Assembly (NCBI GenBank): GCA_012295275.1
Contig: CM022679.1
Location: 8,004,169-8,068,168, forward strand
Reading direction: 5' to 3'
Origin: Chrysomallon squamiferum
Lineage: Eukaryota; Mollusca; Gastropoda; Neomphalida; Peltospiridae
DNA: 64,000 nt
Shown here: one piece after another, positions 62,365-64,000 of the stretch
Layout: every line of letters starts with the position of its first letter
How positions within the stretch are numbered: the first letter of the stretch is position 1
Translations under genes and position numbers: made by a program
Notes under the pieces: generated by a model
The model's database searches: none
What the model saw: only the letters and a program-made list of their open reading frames with translations
Told to the model about the DNA's origin: nothing

Positions 62365-62543
62365 TCTTAGAAGTTTATAAAACTGATATAAATAAGCCAC
62401 TTCACACACAAATGATTTCCAGACACTGTTCAGTTAAGCTATACTTAAACAAGTAATTTTACATGGCAGTATGTACAAGCAGAGCAATTCTCGTGAAGGG
62501 AAAAATCGCAGATCTCCCATCGCCCTCCTCCGGACACGCAGTC
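62060..62543 (-). other. Candidate minus-strand terminal exon with Cys-rich short peptide
   Basis: On the minus strand an acceptor TGTACAG at 62544-62550 opens a frame of 32 codons and a TAA (ending 62445): DCVSGGGRWEICDF then SLHENCSACTYCHVK. It has five Cys residues. A minus-strand AATAAA lies near 62081, followed by GT-rich sequence. The other two frames are open for a similar length, so coding status is unsure, and no upstream exon was found. A 36-nt poly(A) run (T on the minus strand) at 62326-62361 interrupts the region. Confidence 0.2.
62326..62361. repeat. 36-nt poly(A) run after AAT units
   Basis: Uninterrupted A preceded by an AAT run at 62297-62318, a typical A-rich seed or retroposon tail remnant. 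Confidence 0.9.
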
Positions 62544-63600
62544 CTGTACAATACAAGTTATTCAAACTAAAACTTCGTGACTGACAACACACAGAATCGT
62601 GCCCAAAGGGAGAATTACCCTGCACTAATATTACTCGAAACAGTTGTATAATTACTTTATCCTCAACACAGCATTACAAACAGTTTTGAAAACTTTTAAC
62701 AGATGCTCAAAGAGACCGCAAAGATTTAATATCCCGATTTTGAAATATAATTATTTGTGCACGGTGTTACATATTTTAATGTGCTAAACATTTTTATTAC
62801 ATTTTCAGGTTTCTTTCATTACACATGCCCGCTGGCTTTTTTCATTGATGTATTGTTTTTGTTCCATTGTTCTTGGGGGGGTTTTCTGTTGTTTTTTATG
62901 ATTTATCTTATTCATTCACTTTCTATTCTTGCAATCTATGCAAACGTTCCTTCCTACAAATCAGCAACATCCAACCATACTGTTATTAATATATATTAAT
63001 TTATATATGTATATATATATATATATATATATAAAATAAAAAATTAATTAATTAATTAATTTTTTTTTTTTATTGCATGGTAGCTGAAAACATATTTTAC
63101 AAAAACAGAACACTACAATAGCATCCAATTCCCAACTCACACGATTTGTCCAGAACATCAAATATTCCAATTATCAATTATGCTACTGCCTATCCGACAT
63201 GGTTCTGAACCAGTTCTAAAACATCTCTGTTGCGTTTAAAACCGAAGCTGTGATTACTGATTATTAATAAATAAGAAGAAAAAAAAAAAAAAAAAAAAAA
63301 AAAAGGAAAAAAACACCAAATAATTTCACCATTCAATGATGTTACAAAATGTCAACACATATATCCCATACTACCATGTAGTAAAATAATTTCTTCTGGA
63401 AAATGCATAGGTTTATCTCGTGTTGGTCCGTTTGTATACGTATATAAAAAGTCAATTTAGAAAGAAATAAAATAAAACTCTTGGTCCAGTTCGTGAATCT
63501 GCCTGGGAAATTTTGAAAATAAATAAATAAACAAAAATATATATAGTAATAAATATACATGTGCTGGGGTAACCTATGAGCACCATGCAAATAATGCTTG

Positions 63601-63838
63601 TCGTGACAAGGGCACGTGATCTGGATAATTTGTGTTATAAAAACGGAAATGACGTCATATGCAACATTGGGCTGGAACCAGGCACAAATTCATTTTTAAA
63701 ACTGTACAATATACATACACTGAACGAGATGTAGAAAATTGGTAATGAAAAATATCGAGCAGCGAGTAAATGACATACAATGTATACTCTGAACAAACAC
63801 TAACGTAAAAGACATTGCGTTAATTTCGTGCTGGCAAG
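63601..63838 (+). promoter_or_regulatory. Promoter-like segment with E-box, CRE and overlapping start motif
   Basis: CACGTG (perfect E-box) at 63613-63618 and TGACGTCA (perfect CRE) at 63650-63657 lie 180-225 nt before an ATG set in AAGATGGCCGC, which matches the YY1-type start motif AAGATGGCGGC. The segment is CpG-richer than the COX11 gene body. Direction is taken from the start motif; a bidirectional promoter is possible. Confidence 0.4.
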
Positions 63839-63924
63839 ATGGCCGCTGGAATGTGCGATTTGTCAAGTTGTTACATTCTGAATCCAAAATCATATAACAG
63901 AAACCAGATAAAGAATTTTCTCAG
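63839..63924 (+). CDS. Candidate first coding exon of a gene running off the window
   Basis: An ATG at 63839 in strong context opens MAAGMCDLSSCYILNPKSYN and continues to NFLR, 28 codons plus two bases. A donor-like CTCAG then GTTAAT at 63924/63925 is followed by a T-rich tract. The peptide matches no family I recall. The rest, if real, lies beyond position 64000. Confidence 0.35.
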
Positions 63925-64000
63925 GTTAATTTTTTTTTTTTTAACATTTTTAAAAATTGTGTTCATTTTTTTTTTTTTTAATTCAATTTTACTACTCTTT

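Larger units (their letters stand above)
57431..63600. other. CpG-rich intergenic segment
   Basis: CpG dinucleotides are many times more frequent here than in 19-57 kb (about 30 in 57901-58500 by eye against about two in 35001-35600). Open frames are short and unrecognised, including 57961-58335 and 60977-61363. The strand shows no clear A or T bias. It reads as intergenic or unmethylated DNA. Confidence 0.5.

Overview
The window is AT-rich animal DNA (roughly 70 percent A+T by eye), full of microsatellites and poly-T or poly-A runs. Coding exons are short, separated by GT-AG introns and depleted of CpG. No bacterial, phage or CRISPR features are visible. A motile-cilia gene, a mitochondrial cytochrome oxidase assembly gene with normal metazoan exon structure, and a mosaic CpG pattern of the type seen in invertebrates with gene-body methylation all suggest a marine or freshwater invertebrate. 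A lophotrochozoan such as a mollusc is my guess, but the species cannot be fixed from this sequence.

Layout: 1-5.7 kb has no recognisable coding gene. Its + strand looks A-rich, and there is a good minus-strand splice donor at 4.80 kb, so it may be intron of a divergent minus-strand gene. 5.7-6.0 kb is a CpG-richer promoter-like islet with an X-box-like RFX dyad. 6.47-16.3 kb is a complete CCDC40 gene on the + strand (16 coding exons, 956 aa, every exon phase checked). 16.3-17.9 kb is an intergenic spacer with a compound microsatellite. 17.9-18.6 kb is a second CpG-richer islet, the probable COX11 promoter and 5-prime UTR exon. 19.46-54.70 kb is a complete COX11 gene on the + strand (5 coding exons, 304 aa). 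Its last intron is 31.3 kb, about half the window, against 0.4-1.9 kb for its other coding introns. 55-57 kb holds the COX11 3-prime UTR and simple repeats. From about 57.43 kb to the end the CpG frequency jumps and the sequence looks intergenic. It holds a tandem CArG-box array, a decayed 52-bp repeat array, a tRNA-like SINE relic and, at 63.6-63.92 kb, an E-box/CRE promoter-like segment followed by a possible first coding exon.

The two confident genes work in different places. CCDC40, with its partner CCDC39, forms the axonemal ruler for the 96-nm repeat. COX11 is the inner-membrane copper chaperone for the CuB site of cytochrome c oxidase. They are arranged head-to-tail, with about 2 kb between the end of one and the promoter of the other, and nothing suggests a shared function.

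The points most worth checking are the giant COX11 intron with several well-formed exon-like segments (26.1, 27.3, 39.1 and 47.7 kb), the four tandem palindromic CArG boxes at 59.25 kb, the CpG boundary at 57.43 kb, the X-box before CCDC40, and the decayed satellite-like arrays. I do not see a convincing undescribed multi-gene system.
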